A stretch of 64,000 bases of DNA, from assembly GCA_026315105.1 (NCBI GenBank), contig CM048747.1, forward strand, positions 281,051,654 to 281,115,653. Direction: 5' to 3'. The stretch's first letter is position 1, and each line of letters starts with the position of its first letter. This stretch comes from Locusta migratoria. Taxonomy: Eukaryota; Arthropoda; Insecta; Orthoptera; Acrididae. Under the pieces are notes generated by a model. It was not told the origin of the DNA, searched no databases, and worked only from the letters and a program-made list of their open reading frames with translations. The position numbers and the translations under genes are program-made. Positions 11,328 through 23,300 of the stretch are shown here, piece by piece.

Positions 11328-11410
11328 CTGTCACTCCAAACATCGCCACAGTACACTTGATAACTGTCACTCAGTTATAAAGTGTACTGTGGCGATGTTT
11401 GGAGTGACAG
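11328..11410. repeat. Hairpin with 39-bp arms and 5-nt loop
   Basis: 11328-11366 and 11372-11410 are reverse complements with one mismatch. The left side also contains a direct repeat of the GTACACTT.ATAACTGTCACT segment (about 11316 and 11351), so the hairpin looks like a fold-over copy of an existing repeat. Confidence 0.85.
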
Positions 11411-12084
11411 GTATAACTAGTTGCGATCTCATCTCTCGAATCAAAAAAACTTTTCAAGACTTGCCTACGACTTCGCCTCCAGACTGATATGGAAAAAAGG
11501 CATATTCGCCGTAGACAATAAGAATCCTCAGTCCGTGAAACGGTTTAATTTCACGCAGCTGGTGTCGTTACTGGACTGCTCGACGTGTCTCTAGGCGTCT
11601 AGGTGGCTACTCCACTGCAAGCCCACACCCACCCCCCCTTCTTTTTCCTCGCCGCTGCACTCGGAGCGCTGGGAGGGAGCGAAGCGGCAGCCCTTTTTGG
11701 CGTAGAGCAGGGGCGGCCACAGAATGGGGAGAAACTCTCCGCACACTGACAGGCGGAGGACGTTTATCAGACAGTTCTCTCTTATGCTACCACGTAATTG
11801 TGACTTAATTAATTTAATTATTAAAAAAATAACCTTTCACTCAAAAGATGGATATACGTTTTGCATGCTGGGAATGGAGTTGAGAAAACTCATTTCGAGG
11901 AAACTCTTCGCAGAACTGTACAGTTTCAACACTAGTACGCCCAGTTTAGATCTACCCCCTGAACGTCCAATGGAGGTCAATTGACCATTACGTTTTTCAT
12001 CATATTTTAAAATGCTTTATTTAAAAAAATGTAAAGATATTTCGTATTTATTGTCATTAATAATGATTTTACTAAACTTACATG

Positions 12085-12127
<43 letters not shown>

Positions 12128-12799
12128 TAGGCACATTCTTATTTGAAGCTGATAAAATTTAATTTTAAACTATACCATACAAAAATAAGCAACTCCATAT
12201 TATTAATAACATAAAATTGCCTACATTTTCAATGTTTCTATTTTACATGATATAACAATAGGTGACAAATGTTATTTTCACATGACTGCTTGATTATTCA
12301 TAAAGTATACTTTTTTCTGTAAGAAATAAGTACTGCTTTACTAGGCTACTTACGTGCACATTTTGCATAGCCGCTTACTTAGACACGAACCACATGCAGA
12401 TTTTTTTGCATATGAAGAAATTGTCTCTAGTTTTGTTTTTGTTGCACAATCCAACTTGGCAAGTTTTTCGTTTCGTTCCTTTAGATGTTCCTTCTTTTCT
12501 GTCAACAGTCAAAATAGACGGAGTCTGGAGTTACTGTGAGGGTGAGAACGTTTGACTGGTATCACCAAAAAAATGCGTAGTAGCTACAATAGACAACAAT
12601 GTATGAAACTGATCATTGTTGGCTAACGAAAGGGTAAAATAAACCGGATAGATTGCATAGTCGTGAGAAGCGGTCAACCGACCGCCGTCGGAAATCAATG
12701 GTAAATATGTAAAAATTTGCAGTTACCAATCAAAATTATTAAGGTTCTTTAATGATCGTCTAAAATTATTGAAAGTCAGAAAACCGTAGGAACATACAG
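11411..12799. other. Unassigned stretch with an (AAT)n microsatellite
   Basis: The microsatellite AAT/TAA runs from about 12087 to 12126. The segment at 11560-11740 is GC-richer. No gene or element boundary is recognised. Confidence 0.5.
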
Positions 12800-12891
12800 T
12801 ACTGGCCATTAAAATTGCTACACCAAGAAGAAATGCAGACCATAAACGGGTATTCATTGGACAAATATATTATACTAGAACTGACATGCCA

Positions 12892-13254
12892 TCACATTTT
12901 CACGCAATTTGGGTGCATAGATCCTGAGAAATTAGTACCCAGAACAACATCCTCTGACCGTAACAACAGCATTGATACGCCTGGGCATTGAGTCAAACAG
13001 AGCTGGGATGGCGTGTACAGATACAGATGCCCATGCAGTTTCAATACGATACCACAGTTGATCAAGACTAGTGACGCGTATTGTGATGAGCCAGTAACTC
13101 GTCCACCATTGACCATAGGTTTTCAGTTGGTGAGACATCTGGAGAATGTGCTGGCCAGGGCAGCAGTCGAACATTTTCCGTATCCAGAAAGGCCCGTACA
13201 GAACCTGCAACATGCTATAGTGCATTATCCTGCTGAAATGTAGGATTGCGCAGG
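12892..13254 (-). pseudogene. Tc1-like transposase, C-terminal piece
   Basis: On the minus strand, from the hAT junction, it reads QQDNA, then a stop where Arg is expected, then HVAG, the block with the second catalytic Asp. Further on are LLPWPAHSP and SPTENLWSMV, where the third acidic residue Glu is present, and FDSMPRRINAVVTVRGCCSGY. At least one stop and a frame change break it. It continues the middle piece at 17351-17468. Confidence 0.85.
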
Positions 13255-14664
13255 GTTCGAATCAGTGGCGTAGCTATGTCACCAAGGGCCCCGGGGCAGA
13301 AAGGACTTTGGGGCCCTCTTTACACTAATACTGTACAGATGCAAAACTACATCAACTGCTCTTTACCACCCATTGGAAGACATAATAAGGCATACCTAAA
13401 TACTACTAACTACATTATTGTGTGTCATGTAGAAGATGATATTTAATCGTACTCTCAAATATGTGTGAAAATTTGTTTGTTTGTTATGCTTTCACGCAAA
13501 AATTACTAGCTGATTTTGATATAATTTTGCAGAGGGCTAGAGATAGAGTTGGGCCTGGGTAGGACATACAGATGAAAACGCCCCATGGGATATTTTTCGT
13601 TAGCGGTGACAGCAGGCGGACTTTTGTCAGTGCCGACAACTCACTCTCGCTAAACTACTGCGCAGTTAGCTCATTTCGTTGACAGCCCGGTCAAAGAAGG
13701 AAAATAGGGGAATTATTCGTGTAGGATGGTTTCATCAAAAGTGAGTTGTCGGATTTTGTTTGATGAAGCACTTTGGAATGAGCCGTGCCCCTACCAGGCT
13801 TCTTGAAGTAGTGTCTGGCCAGGAAAAGTAATAAGCAAAATAAGTCGATATCTTCGCTTATTATCGTGAGAGCGGGGTAGAGGATAGCGTCTTGATGCAC
13901 AATTCACTATTGAGACAAAGTAATTATTACACGAAACTTTTGATCCATGAATGTAATTAAACCTTAAAATGGCAAAATAAACAAATAGTGTGCGGGTGGA
14001 AACGTACGTTAAAAGATTGCGTGAAGTGCTGAATTGTCGCCATTACTTTAAAACACAGTGAAGCAGTTTGTTTTTCATATAGAAGAACTGAGCAGACTGC
14101 GGCAGAGTGTATAGTGTTAGTAAGAACGTAAATTGAAGAGCGAATATTTCTTATGGCATGGGAAGGCGCCATTCCCAGAAAAAAGCCACAAAATGCCGAA
14201 TCCATTTCCCGCCTACCATTGCAAGGTAGTGTGTAGAAAGGTATGTAGATTCTGTTCGGTATTCCTTTCAGTATTAACGCATTTGTGGAATATAAACATG
14301 CCTATTTCCTGGCGCGCTCTCCAGGTCTGTCTGCGCAGTACGTCATCTGTGATTTATGAGGTGCTCTGTGGAAGGGTCGGTATAACTTTGTAAAACACCT
14401 TGTAATTTCCTTTTGCGGCGTAATGGGGTAGACAGAGTGGGGGCTCGCTTTCTCGCTATTCGTTTTACAGGCGCACAAAGAACGGAAATGCCTGACCATT
14501 CCAGCGGTCTGCCCTTTCCCGCACCTTCTGCCCTCCAACCCTTCCTGCTGTCACCTGTCACATCTCCACAACAAATATGCCCCCCAATACTGTTCTACTG
14601 TACTTAAGTATGTTGTATACATTTAATATTTTGTCTTAGTCCATTCTGTTTAACAATAACTATA

Positions 14665-16097
14665 TTAACATATTGGCTGCCAAAGGTATACTTGGGTTAC
14701 CGACCCTGGGGACCATTTACATTTTTTTTCTCCATATTCTGCTTTCGTTTGCTTGAAGTAAGCTATTTAAGTACAAATACGTTAAAAATATTGTAATTTA
14801 GTACCTTACATTTTTTTATTTTTTTTGAGTTACATATGACTCACATGGCGCCAGAGTAAAGTGCCAGGTGTGCCACTTGCTATGTCGCTAGTAATTTTGG
14901 GTTGGTACTCCTGTAAGTCTTTCATTCCACAACATTATTTGCGTACAGTTCCATTATTGTTTTTCTGCATTGTTACTACAGTCTTTTTCAGTGTTGATTG
15001 CTCCGCAGCACAGTGATATTGTAGCAGGAGAAAGTGTCTCGTAGAAGTTATGTAGATGAACAAAGGCATGTACAGAAGCTTTTAGATGAAGTTATGGACA
15101 TAAGTGAAGAAGATGAAGATACTACTGAAATGGAGAAATAAGAGGAATGTGTTGATGCTGAGTACTGTTCATGGAGAGGAAGAAGCTGAAGTTCAAACCA
15201 AGAGGGGCACAAAGAAAAATGCCAGCAATTATAACTGACTATAATCAGTTATTTATAGATCTCTCTCACAAAAAGAAGTCCTATATTGTCTAAGACGGGG
15301 TGTGAAATGGTACATGAAGCTTGCAATTGAACTGTTGACAAGGTCAGTACTGGTAAATGCTCTTGTGATTTACCGATAAATCAACAACAAGATCATCTCA
15401 ATCACAGAATTCAAAGAGGAAGTGACTTTGAGACTACTCCATACAGAAGATGCCGATGCCCCTGAGAAATCTTACCGTATCCACCGAGCTGCCTGCAGGT
15501 TGTGCTCTTGTGAACACGGGAGCAGCAGGTCATAGGATGCTACAAAAAAATGAAGAATGAATTTGGACGAGAGCAAGCTGTCAAGAAATGCAAACAAACT
15601 ACATGGAAATGTAATAAATTGTGACTCATATTTTTGCGAAGAATGTTTCTTCATAAAGCACAGTGCATGCATGTGTTAGAGATACAAAGTGGAATTACCA
15701 AATTTTTTCAGTCTGTTTTATTGTTGTTACAAATTGAGTTGGAGAACGTAATTAAAACTGTATGTGATATACAGTCTACTGTATAAATAATATGTAACAC
15801 CAAACAATAAATTATAAAAAAAAGGAAACTCAAATATGACTGGACCATGTGAGTTATATATAATTCACGATTTCAAGTGTCAATAACTACTCTTGAGCTC
15901 TTGAAAACTGGAGGCCACGAACATGATTTGTTACTAGGTCAATAACGTACTGTAACACCAAGTCACAGCACCCAAGTTACAACTGCAACACGGAGCTTTA
16001 AATGGAAAAATGTCCGTGAGTTGCATTTACTTCACGTGGCCCGAAGAGAAGACTTCCTGTGACTTATATTTAACTCACGTGGCAGTCAATGTGTTAA
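14665..16097 (+). mobile_element. piggyBac-like element, internally deleted
   Basis: TTAA target duplications lie at 14665-14668 and 16094-16097, the hallmark of piggyBac. Just inside are imperfect inverted ends, CATATTGGCTGCCAA and, read inward, CACATTGACTGCCAC. The interior (14669-16093) holds an N-terminal and a C-terminal transposase remnant with the catalytic middle missing. Four related blocks near the ends, of the form GA(C/G)TTxxATxTxAxTCACGTGGC (about 14826, 15850, 16018 and 16061), may be subterminal transposase sites. Confidence 0.75.
15034..15679 (+). pseudogene. piggyBac-like transposase remnant (N- and C-terminal parts)
   Basis: It begins at a GTG codon in place of a start (SRRSYVDEQRHVQKLLDEV), followed by an acidic stretch (ISEEDEDTTEMEK) typical of piggyBac N termini. 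It then jumps to RGVKWYMKLAIELL..NALVIY, which matches the segment after the catalytic core. A cysteine-rich end follows (CRLCSCEHG, CDSYFCEECFF), the usual zinc-ring tail, and a stop at 15677-15679. Multiple stops and frameshifts are present, and the DDD catalytic region is deleted, so it cannot encode a transposase. Confidence 0.65.
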
Positions 16098-16448
16098 AAC
16101 ATTGTTTTCTAAAAGTTGGTAATTTTTCTATTTTTTTGTAACACGAATGCTATTAGTCCTTGAAAAAAATTCATAATTATTTTTCGCGCCTCACTGTGTA
16201 TCACGAACTTAATGACTGGCGTTTTTCAAGTCGTGGGGATTCCGTTCGTGTTTCCTCACGTACCAAAGTCAGAATGAAAGAATACCTACTGGAGTAATAT
16301 AATGCTTCAAACTGTTAGATTGCAGATGTTGGCAAATATATGATTTCTGATCAGTAATTATCGGTAAGCGTTTTCGTGACTGCAGTTAATTATAGTAATA
16401 ATATGGCTACACAATTAAAAAGTAGTCAATTTTATTTTAACAATTATT

Positions 16449-16640
16449 TTACAATCTTTTCCTGGCTTTGCTTTTTGCAAAATCATCAATAAGGTCTGTT
16501 AAATCTAGACTTGATGCAGCCTTATTTTCTGTTGCTATGAGTGCCAAATGTCCGAGTCGAGCTTGAGCCATACTGTACGTCAGATGCGTTTTCATAATTT
16601 TTAATTTACTGAACGACCTTTCGGCTGCTGGAGAAGAATA
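16449..16640 (-). pseudogene. hAT transposase C-terminal dimerisation domain remnant
   Basis: The minus strand reads SPAAERSFSKLKIMKTHLTY, then SMAQARLGHLALIATEN, and ends LIDDFAKSKARKRL with a stop at 16449-16451. This is the hATC signature (A/CERSFS.LK.IKT.LR..M...RL..LAL). Upstream the frame breaks with a stop. It confirms the family assigned from the ends of the host element. Confidence 0.8.
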
Positions 16641-16793
16641 AAACTACGGTAAATACTTCCGTAACCTCACATTCTAATAATGCATATTTTGTTATAATTT
16701 CCTTACATAATTGGCGAACTGTCCATGTTGGGGTCAATTTCGGCAGGAGAAATTAAAAGTCGAAATTCCTTCATTAAACTAAAATATTATATT

Positions 16794-16890
16794 CAGTATA
16801 ACGTCTATTATCCGAAGTAATTTTGGGACATGGATATTCGAAAAACCGGTTTATTCGGATATTCGAACTGTACACTTCTATTTGCCAATA
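16794..16890. other. Possible pogo/Tigger-type terminus
   Basis: From CAGTATAACGTCTATTATCC (16794, preceded by TATT) the sequence alternates ATTCGGATATTCGAA-like segments, as at ends of pogo/Tigger elements. I could not find the matching opposite end, so the element boundary is unknown. Confidence 0.35.
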
Positions 16891-17350
16891 AGAAGTACTG
16901 TACAGTAAATGTATTTATACTGTATTTGGAGGAGCGCGATCCTTCACATTGCACGCCGCAACACATGGAAGACGCAGCTTTTGCTGTTAGCAGCTCTGAT
17001 GCTGCCGCTACTTCTGCTGCTACGCCGACTGAAGTGTGCCGATTGTTGGACACATTGGCTGGCAGCTTCGCCTGTCAGCAGCGCCACATAGTGGCGTCTT
17101 GTGAAGGTCCAATTAGCAGCATTGTTCCGCCAGCCGGTGGCCCAGTGCGGCTATTGTGTGAAACTTGGTTTGATGGGAAGGGGATATGATGGACGATAGG
17201 GTGGGAGGGTAAAAAAAATACATATAAAATTCCACGCTCTACTGTAACTTTTTTCGATTGTCGCTCACGAAGGCCGAGGGGCCCCTGGAGCTCGGGGGCC
17301 CGGGGCACTGCCCCGTCTAGCCCTATGATAGCTACGCCACTGGATCGAAT

Positions 17351-17468
17351 GAAGGGGAGAGCCACGGGTCGTAACACATCTGAAATGTAACGGCCACTTT
17401 TCAAAGTGCCGCCAATGCGAACAAGAGGTGACCGAGACGTGTAACCAAAGGCACTCCATACCATCACG
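17351..17468 (-). pseudogene. Tc1-like transposase, middle piece
   Basis: The minus strand reads VMVWSAFGYTSRSPLVRIGG, TLKSGRYISDVLRPVALPFI. This is the stretch between the first and second catalytic acids of Tc1-like transposases. It is bounded by the Gypsy LTR at 17469 and the hAT target duplication at 17343-17350, and joins the two other pieces. Confidence 0.85.
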
Positions 17469-19721
17469 TGTAGCAGTACAGAAATTTTTTGGAGTGCATC
17501 ATGACTTCTGGACGATAGCAAAACGAGAGTATATTGCATACAACTTAGGTTGACGAAATTGTTTTGTTTATGTGAATGGTATATTTACACCTAGTAATTT
17601 TTATTGTTGCATGTTTTCACGTGAACGCACTGGAGCAGCGGGATTTAACCACAGTAAGATGGCGTACGCTTCCCTGGGCATACTAACAGCGTGGAAGCAA
17701 AGAATAAACGGGTCGCCCGCGGAGCATAGAAGCGTGTTACAAAAAAAAGAAACTCTATGTAAAGGAAAAAAAATGAAGGTGTCGGTAGGTCAAGGTTTTG
17801 CTACCAAAAAGTAATGTCGATTATTATAAAGAAAAAGTAAAACAGCCATCTAAATGTGATTTACATGATGAATTGGTGCATTCTGGAGAGCCGAACGGCG
17901 AATTAACGGAAAAGGCAGCCACTTTAAGATGAGATATCAAGGGTAAAGTGCCGTAATTTAATGCTTATCGAATTCTTGTTGCATGCTGGAATGCGCCAGT
18001 TAGTAATTTATGCGGTATCTTATGTGGTTTTATTCCACGAGTAATTAATTAATCAGTAATAGAACATATCCTTCGTCTTATTTTTACGAGAATTTACTCG
18101 TAAATCAAGGAAGTATCTGGTCATGAAAGTTATATATTTCATGCATATGGTTGAATTTCTTTTGTTATCAGTTTGATGGTCCACAGAATAACTTCTCTTA
18201 GCCAGGTGTATAATTACGATCTATTCGTAATGGAATTTAATAGTTACCCTGTATAAAACAGTGGTAAGTTGATTTTATTAAAATTTTTGGACATAGCAGA
18301 TAGTCTGATTTTTGTAGTTGGGAGTTAGTGTGGATGGTAGATACTGTCGGAGGCTGCGTGTTGTCTGAAGTATCGTGAGTGTGACGGGGTTCCACTCATA
18401 TTTATTATTGATAAGTTGGATCTATACTGCTTATGGTCCATATTTGAAAAAAAAAAAAAAAAAAAATAATGCGTGGAAATAGTATGATTCACCGGCTAAG
18501 AGCAAGAAGGGCAATTAAATGTAAAGCTACTCTCATGACCAATACAAAGCTTTTCTTATTAAAGTGAAAGGTTGTTTTTGTTTATTAGATGCCGCATAAG
18601 GTCTACAGAACAAAATAACAGTGATTATTCTATTCGAAGTAATTACGGTACTCCATTTGGGTAGTAACTAAAGTAAAACCTTACCTATTGACGACTACAT
18701 TCATTGTTTTTCCATATGCTGTTATTAAAGATCAACAGGCAGACTCTATGGGTTGTGGGAAACCAGACCTTTTGAATGATTGATTTCGCCCACACCTGAA
18801 AAACGGCCCTCGCCTTTATTTTGTAATTTTAATTATGAGAGGTGTCCGGAAAGTGGTGGTGGCACTGTAGGTTATTTTCTGTTTTTGTTGTAAAAAGATA
18901 GCATAACCAGTGAGGATAGGTATTTGCAAATTTAGAGTCTGGCCAGTATTTGTATTGAAAAATGTAAGACTTTTCTTTTAAATAAATCGATCCCTGTGGT
19001 CGAATTTAAAGTAAACTTGCAGTGTAACTTATTGTATTAGTTTACAAATAATTGACCTACGATCGCTAATGCTACGTGGAAGTATCATTAGCGAGCGTAA
19101 TTTGTAAAAGTAATATTTCTTGTCTATATTAAAAGTTTATTATTATTTGTTACTGCGATCGAGCAGTATTACTGGTCGACCGCAGCAACAATAAAGTGTG
19201 TCGAATTTCAGAATTTTTCAACTTTATTAGTATATATTACTCTTTGAAGATAACGACTAAATGAACTATGTTCGAATGATTAGTCACAATTTTTCTGGAC
19301 ACACGCTGCGACCAAAAAGGCCCACTGAACTGAGTTCTTCTGATTATATATTTTGTTTATCAGATGCGTTGACTTTTAGTTGGGTGGCGCAGCGATTTAT
19401 ATCTGTGTGTTCGCTGAAACGAAAGACTATCGGGATGGCGACACAGGGCTGAAAACTTTACCACCTAAGTCGAGCAACACCTTAAGTAAATATTATTCCA
19501 CTCAGCAAGGGTAACGGTGTATTCGACCTTGGTAATAAAAAATAAAAATATTTTCTCCCGATTGTTACAGCGGAACAGAGATTGTAGGCGTTCAGAGACT
19601 TGTACCACTGAACACTGAGGACAATACAAATTTTTTTTTTTTTTTATTAACTTGAACTGAGAATCTATGGTAGTGAACTTTATCCTATGATTTCTAGTAC
19701 AGGTCACGACGAACTGCTACA
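17469..19721 (+). repeat. 5' LTR of the Gypsy element
   Basis: A direct copy of 25928-28173. It differs by an A-run (20 versus 16), a T-run (about 15 versus 9), and single bases near 18719 and 19551. Short frames (19261-19452, and 17572-17814 beginning with GTG) recur in both LTRs but have no recognisable domain, so I do not call them genes. Promoter elements could not be fixed by eye. Confidence 0.93.
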
Positions 19722-19725
19722 TATT

Positions 19726-19742
19726 TGGCGACCCTGTGTGTC
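19726..19742 (+). other. Candidate primer-binding site
   Basis: TGGCGACCCTGTGTGTC starts four bases after the 5' LTR. TGG at this position complements a tRNA CCA end. I do not assign the tRNA. The leader from here to 20314 has no other recognisable feature. Confidence 0.6.
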
Positions 19743-20314
19743 CAGGATTGTGAGAATCGTACGAACATAAGAGATATTTTTTAATTTTAATTTTTGGTTA
19801 TTTAGGCAGGTATAGTATAACTATACATCTAGTTCTAATAAATTTTGTTTAAGAGGGGTGTTTAAGGCGAAGAATTGAGACTATTAACGGCTAGTGAACC
19901 ATCCTGACTGTGGGTGAGCTGACAATTCTTAGGACTGTGAGCACAGAGAGCAACAGAGAGAGACAAAGTGGGGTAGAGTGCTGCTAAACTAATCCAAGGG
20001 CAACACTTTATCTTTCAAGACGACGAGAACTCATATGCTGTTTATCGATTTTGTGAGTAGACTGAGGTAAAAGTAAGGTACGAGGTTTAGTGATAAGATT
20101 TTTTCTGTGTAATTGCTTTTATAAATTATTGAGAAGGTAACATGCAATAGTGAATGTTATATGTTTAGGGTTTATGGTGTATTAGTATATCTAGTTGTGT
20201 ATTACCAATGAAGGTACTGACTACAGAAGTGTATTTTTTTTATATATAGATTGAGGTAGAGTGTAATGAGATTATTTTTTTATTGTATTGGGGTGTATAT
20301 TAATTACTATAACC

Positions 20315-23300
20315 ATGAACGAGGAAAGTTTAAGAGTGTTATTGGAGAGGCTTGATAGTTTAAAAGATGATATTTTGGAACAGAAGGGTGATCTTTCGAA
20401 GCAGATTCAAGAATCTAAGGATGAATGTAAAGCGGGTTACGAAAGATTAGATAAACGTTTAGCAGAGAGTGAGTCTAGGCATGATGAAGCTTTGGAGAAG
20501 GTAACGGAGGAGTTAAGGATGAGTCGAAATGAAATGAGGGCTAGACTTGGAGTAATTGACAGAGATATAGAAGCTATCAAGAAGGTACAAGAAGATGTTA
20601 CTGAGAGTTATGTTAAACGAGATTCGAGATTGGGACAGGTAGAATATACATTGAATGATTTGGGAGTGCTGTCTGACGTTGGAGGAAGGTTTAAAGAAAT
20701 TAAACAAGCCGAGTATGATGGGTTATTAAAATATATGGACAGAAAAATACACGAGAAGACCGAAGTAGTCTATGAAACAGTTGTTAAAGAGGTGAAGGAA
20801 GACATGAGTGAATGTAATTCGAAGTTGAAATCGCAGGTTCAGGCGTTAAGTAAGGAAGTAAAGGAAAATATTTTTCCAGTGCAGAGGTGGTTAGCGGAAC
20901 GGTTAAGAGATGTTGAATTGAAAGATGGTAAAGAGGTGACAGATTCTTCTGTGAACACTGATCAAGAGGAGGCAAATTGGTTGGGAGCTCAGGTTAGTTC
21001 TCATCAAATAACCCCAGTTAAAACTAAGAGAGATATGGGAGTTCAAGGAGATGTACACAGTCAGGAGGTATGTTATGTGGTATCACCAGATAAGAGTAAA
21101 GATGTTAGATATTGTAGGGAGATAAACAAGTATGACTTAGCAGAGGAAATAAAAATTGGAATGAAAACAGGTGGTCAGCAGTTCCCAAAGTTTAAACCAA
21201 AGGGGGAAGTACATCCTGTAATTTTTCTTAAGGCTTTTGAGGATTCACTTCCAAGTGGCTGGGATGAAGAAAGAAAAGTAAGATTCATAATAGGACAACT
21301 TGAAGGAGATGCTAGTCAGTGGGCTATACTGAATCGTCATAGGTTTAAAACAGTGGAGGCATTTTCTACAGCTTTTAAAGCAAAGTTTTGGTCAGAGGAA
21401 GAGCAGAGAAAGTTAAGAATTGATTTGTTTAGTCCAGTAGCTTATAGTGAAAAGTGGGGAGGATGTAGGAATTTTATGGAGTATCATTTAAATCAAGCTT
21501 TATTTTTAGATAAGTCTGTTGGGGAAGAACATTTAATGGAAGTTCTAATTTCTAAGTTACCTAATAGAATGAAGGAGTTGTTAGCAGGGAGAGACTGGTC
21601 GAAGGTGCAGGAGACTTTGGAATATATAGGGCAACTTGACCATGTGAATAAGGGAGAAAACAGAAAAGTGAAGACTGCATGTTGTGTAAATATAAATGAT
21701 AATGTTGATGGTGATAAATGTGTCAATAATGGCAATTTTAGACATCAGAATGGGAGACAAGAGAAATGGAATAATCATAGAGGTGGTTACAGAGGATGTT
21801 GCAATAGTAATGGTAGAGGATATTATGATAACAGTAGAAGAGTCAGAGGAAATGGAAATGGACAGGTTAAAATGGGTAGAGTTCATGAGGGGTCTACAGG
21901 AGATTCTGGCAACAATAGTAATAAGGGTAGTACTTCAGAAGTGAAATCAGAGGTACTGGAAAAAAAGGTAGGATCAAAGGAAATGGATCCAAAGAATTAT
22001 AATCCGTTGACTAGTAACTCAAGTAATGAACAAAGATTTAAGACGGCATTTCTTAGATACCAAGGAGATTTACCAATAGAGGAGGAATTACTTTTGGAAA
22101 AGGAGGAAAAGGAAAGTAACATATCAACTTTAGTAGTTAAGGGAGATGTATGTGGACAAACTATGGAATTTTTATTAGATACAGGTAGTCAAGTGAGCTT
22201 ATTGGCAAAGGAAGTGTGGGAGAAAAACAAACATGTGTGGCAATGTCCCACCTTCCCTGTTACCAATGTACAAGTAATTGGTTTGACAGGTTCAAAAGGG
22301 AGAAAGGTAGAAGAAGAGGTACTGTTAACATTTAAATTAGGAGGAATTACGATACAGCAGTCAATGCTAGTTGTATCCAATATCAATTTACCTATATTAT
22401 TAGGTTTGGATTGGTTTGTGAGCAAGAAGGTTATGCTTGATTTTCTAGATAATAAAATGAGGTTATTGGTAGATGATAGATTGGTGTGGATTAACATCAA
22501 TCAAAGTGATAGTTGTGAAGGTATGAAGGATAGGATAGATTCATGGCAAGTACAATTAGATACACGTAATTTGTCTGTATGTTATTCAGAGAATTTACAA
22601 GAGGTTAGTTGTGAGGAACGGTCGGACTGGTCAGAACAAGTAAGGAATAGGTGTCAGGAAGCCAGTAGTTTGACTGATATTGAGAAGGAGGATTTAGAGA
22701 AGGTTTTATTAAAATATGAAAAGCTCTTTGATAGTAAACCTGGTATCATTAAGGATTATGAATGTAGGTTAAAGATTAAAGAACATGTACCATTTTTCAG
22801 ACCACCCTATCCCATAGCACTTAGTATGAGAGAAGCCGTACGTAAAGAAATAAATCGTATGGTGGAATGGGGTATAATTGAGCGTTCAACTAGTGCTTAT
22901 GGAAACCCCATCGTGGCGGTGAAGAAACCCAATGGGGATATCAGGTTGGTGTTGGATGCTAGAACTGTAAATAAAATTATTGAAATTGAGAGAGATAGGC
23001 CATTACCAATGGAGGAGATCTTAGCAAGGTTTGAAAATGTGAAATACATGAGTTCTGTCGATCTTACTTCGGGGTACTGGCAAATAAAGCTTGCAGAAGA
23101 GTCAAGACCATATACAGCTTTCTTATTTGAGGGAAAATGTTATCAATTTAAGGTTCTGCCTTTTGGGCTTAACATATCTGTATCAGAATTTATACGGGCA
23201 TTAGATTCAGCAATAGGACCCGGATTGTTAGAAAAGGTTTTTATATATGTTGATGATATCATGGTGGTGACAAAGTCGTGGTCAGAGCATTTATCGTTGT

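Larger units (their letters stand above)
13263..17342 (-). mobile_element. hAT transposon, degenerate, nested in the Tc1-like element
   Basis: Perfect 15-bp terminal inverted repeats, CAGTGGCGTAGCTAT at 13263 and its complement ending at 17342, are flanked by an 8-bp target duplication: GTTCGAAT (13255-13262) and GATCGAAT (17343-17350), one mismatch. Eight-bp duplications and CAGTGGCG-type ends are characteristic of hAT. The duplicated octamer lies in the Tc1-like transposase region, so the hAT came later. A minus-strand hAT dimerisation-domain remnant lies at 16449-16635. The rest of the transposase is unrecognisable, and a piggyBac element occupies 14669-16093. Other interior stretches (13443-14660, 16100-16440, 16890-17270) show nothing I can name. 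Confidence 0.85.

Noticed and set aside
11705..11740. hAT-like end CAGGGGCGGCCA
   Set aside because: No partner inverted end and no 8-bp duplication could be found in the surrounding sequence.
13460..13570. Repeat resembling GTTTGTTTGTTA..TTTCACGCAAAAA-type insect repeats
   Set aside because: Similar word pattern to common insect repeats but no boundary or family could be fixed; kept within the hAT interior.
19261..19452. 63-codon frame present in both LTRs as a possible small LTR gene
   Set aside because: LTRs are almost identical by descent, so recurrence is not evidence of selection, and no motif is recognisable.
21493..22500. Minus-strand frames opposite the Gypsy Gag-Pol
   Set aside because: Shadows of the real ORF in antisense; low-complexity composition.
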